64,000 bases of DNA from Fluviirhizobium alvei (GTDB lineage: Bacteria; Pseudomonadota; Alphaproteobacteria; Rhizobiales; Rhizobiaceae): contig NZ_JAUOZU010000006.1 of assembly GCF_030551875.1 (NCBI RefSeq), forward strand, positions 372,001-436,000, read 5' to 3'. The position numbers were made by a program, and so were the translations under genes. Shown piece after piece: positions 63,371-64,000 of the stretch; position 1 is the first letter of the stretch, and every line of letters begins with the position of its first letter. The notes under the pieces are model-generated. The model was given only the letters and a program-made list of their open reading frames with translations, did not search any database and was not told the origin of the DNA.

Positions 63371-63639
63371 CGGACCTTGTCGCAATTGTCGCCATCCGAC
63401 ATTTCTGTTTCTTCAACCGCACGCCTGCCGGCGAGATCGATCGGCGGATCGTCACTGCCGGGACTGCCGAGGCTCTACCGAGGTCCGCTGCTGACAAGGC
63501 GCTTGAGAAAGGCGTAGCGGCCCTTCAGGGAACAAAATTGGCGAAGGAGGCAGCAACGTTCAACGGTTCCACCGATCACATAACCATGGCCCACTGCGTC
63601 AATCTCGGTGATCCGCTCGGCGTCCTGGCGACAGAGTGA
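63367..63639 (+). CDS. Element protein of unknown function, 90 residues
   Basis: MTDLVAIVAIRHFCFFNRTP, EIDRRIVTAGTAEALPRSAA, KALEKGVAALQGTKLAKEAA. The repeated A-L-K-G-V-A pattern suggests a helical C-terminal half. No family recognised. Translation is coupled to the 370-residue gene (ATGA overlap). The 189 bases that follow contain no gene I can support. Confidence 0.5.
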   Translation: MTDLVAIVAIRHFCFFNRTPAGEIDRRIVTAGTAEALPRSAADKALEKGVAALQGTKLAKEAATFNGSTDHITMAHCVNLGDPLGVLATE

Positions 63640-63828
63640 ATTGCCCGCCACAGCCCTTACAAATCTCGTGGCGGGAAGGGCCGGCGCCAAGGAGCGGGCG
63701 CCGGCCAATCCGAACACACAAGCATTGAACTCGATTTAAGACCACTGGCCTGCACAGTGGGAATCTGCAAAAAACAGATTTGAAATGTGATTAGCGTTTT
63801 TCGCGCAGTAGCAAACAGGGTACCTATT

Positions 63829-64000
63829 TTGGCAAACGTAATTGACCTCAAGGCGCATCCAACCCGCCATGGAGGGGCGGCAGCATCGCCTTTCCGCTAT
63901 CCTGGCGGTAAAGGTTTTCTGACGCCTTTTCTGAAAGATGAGCTACTTCGACGCTTTCCCAAAGGACAAGCAGGGTTTGCCGAACCGTTCTGTGGTGGTG
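63829..64000 (+). CDS. DNA adenine methylase (Dam/MTase D12 class), N-terminal part
   Basis: The frame continues past the window edge; 57 codons are visible. ASPFRYPGGKGFLTPFLKDELLRRF and GFAEPFCGGG are the two hallmark blocks of D12-class N6-adenine methylases: the SAM-proximal PGGK motif and the FxGxG-type AEPFCGGG. I place the start at the TTG at 63829, with AGGG eight bases before; a GTG at 63787 in the same frame is an alternative. Such genes are common in phages and islands, where they protect DNA or alter regulation. Confidence 0.85.
   Translation, partial: MANVIDLKAHPTRHGGAAASPFRYPGGKGFLTPFLKDELLRRFPKGQAGFAEPFCGG

Larger units (their letters stand above)
55990..64000. mobile_element. 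Left part of an integrative element (prophage, phage satellite or island) at tRNA-Cys
   Basis: An integrase next to a tRNA is followed by a repressor-like and an excisionase-like gene, and then by a run of small, coupled genes of unknown function, an S49 peptidase and a DNA adenine methylase. No housekeeping gene occurs after 56.2 kb. The left boundary is inferred to be in the 3' half of tRNA-Cys; the right end is outside the window. Confidence 0.75.

Overview
The window is a high-GC chromosomal segment of an alphaproteobacterium, almost certainly of the family Rhizobiaceae (Agrobacterium/Rhizobium type). The grounds are a giant apolipoprotein-like growth-pole protein, the order clpP-clpX-lon-hupB, a rhizobial-type flagellin, an FMN-riboswitch-controlled RibN-type transporter, a single-cysteine DksA and a CtrA box (TTAA-N7-TTAA). 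No species can be named from the sequence alone.

Layout. 1-8.3 kb: the end of a metallophosphoesterase, a Glu/Leu/Phe/Val dehydrogenase, an MFS transporter that overlaps tail-to-tail with a DgcA-like enolase-superfamily epimerase, and a four-gene Mla/MCE lipid-transport operon (permease, ATPase, MCE protein, lipoprotein). 8.4-15.5 kb: one 2363-residue gene, the probable Growth Pole Ring protein (GPR/RgsE), divergent from an Hpt phosphotransfer gene across a region holding a CtrA motif. 16-21 kb: a [2Fe-2S] ferredoxin, a candidate anti-Shine-Dalgarno small RNA of the 'cuckoo'/alpha-r14 type, a DUF922-like exported protein, folP-folB-folK, a sulfotransferase and a secreted protein. 21-31 kb: YcjF/YcjX, a SixA-like phosphatase, dksA, O-acetylhomoserine sulfhydrylase with a cupin, an RTX protein, a P450 and an exported hydrolase. 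31-37 kb: the protease block clpP-clpX-lon, then hupB. 37-47 kb: ribN, then a Wzx/Wzy-type surface-polysaccharide locus. Its Wzz/tyrosine-kinase-like gene converges on six biosynthesis and export genes, with a 273-bp inverted-repeat-bounded element between them. 47-56 kb: two very small genes, a lone flagellin, a compact sulfur/cysteine operon (cysteine synthase, AlaX, mercaptopyruvate sulfurtransferase, GNAT), a cyclopropane-fatty-acid-type synthase, a photolyase, tRNA-Asn and tRNA-Cys.

56-64 kb is accessory DNA. A tyrosine integrase points toward tRNA-Cys. It is followed by an Arc-type repressor with palindromic operators, an excisionase/AlpA-like gene, and a train of small, mostly translationally coupled genes of unknown role. 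These include a winged-helix protein whose gene carries DNA-level repeats, and a tandem pair of ribbon-helix-helix-like proteins. An S49 (protein-C-like) peptidase, a 370-residue unknown and the start of a DNA adenine methylase complete it. It is the left end of a prophage, phage satellite or integrative island whose right end lies outside the window.

The observations most worth checking are the small RNA at 16.7 kb, the S49 peptidase tail shared with a neighbouring 84-residue protein, the repeats at 58.6 kb, the 32-codon ORF at 47.6 kb, the element at 39.8-40.0 kb and the CtrA box between the growth-pole and Hpt genes.
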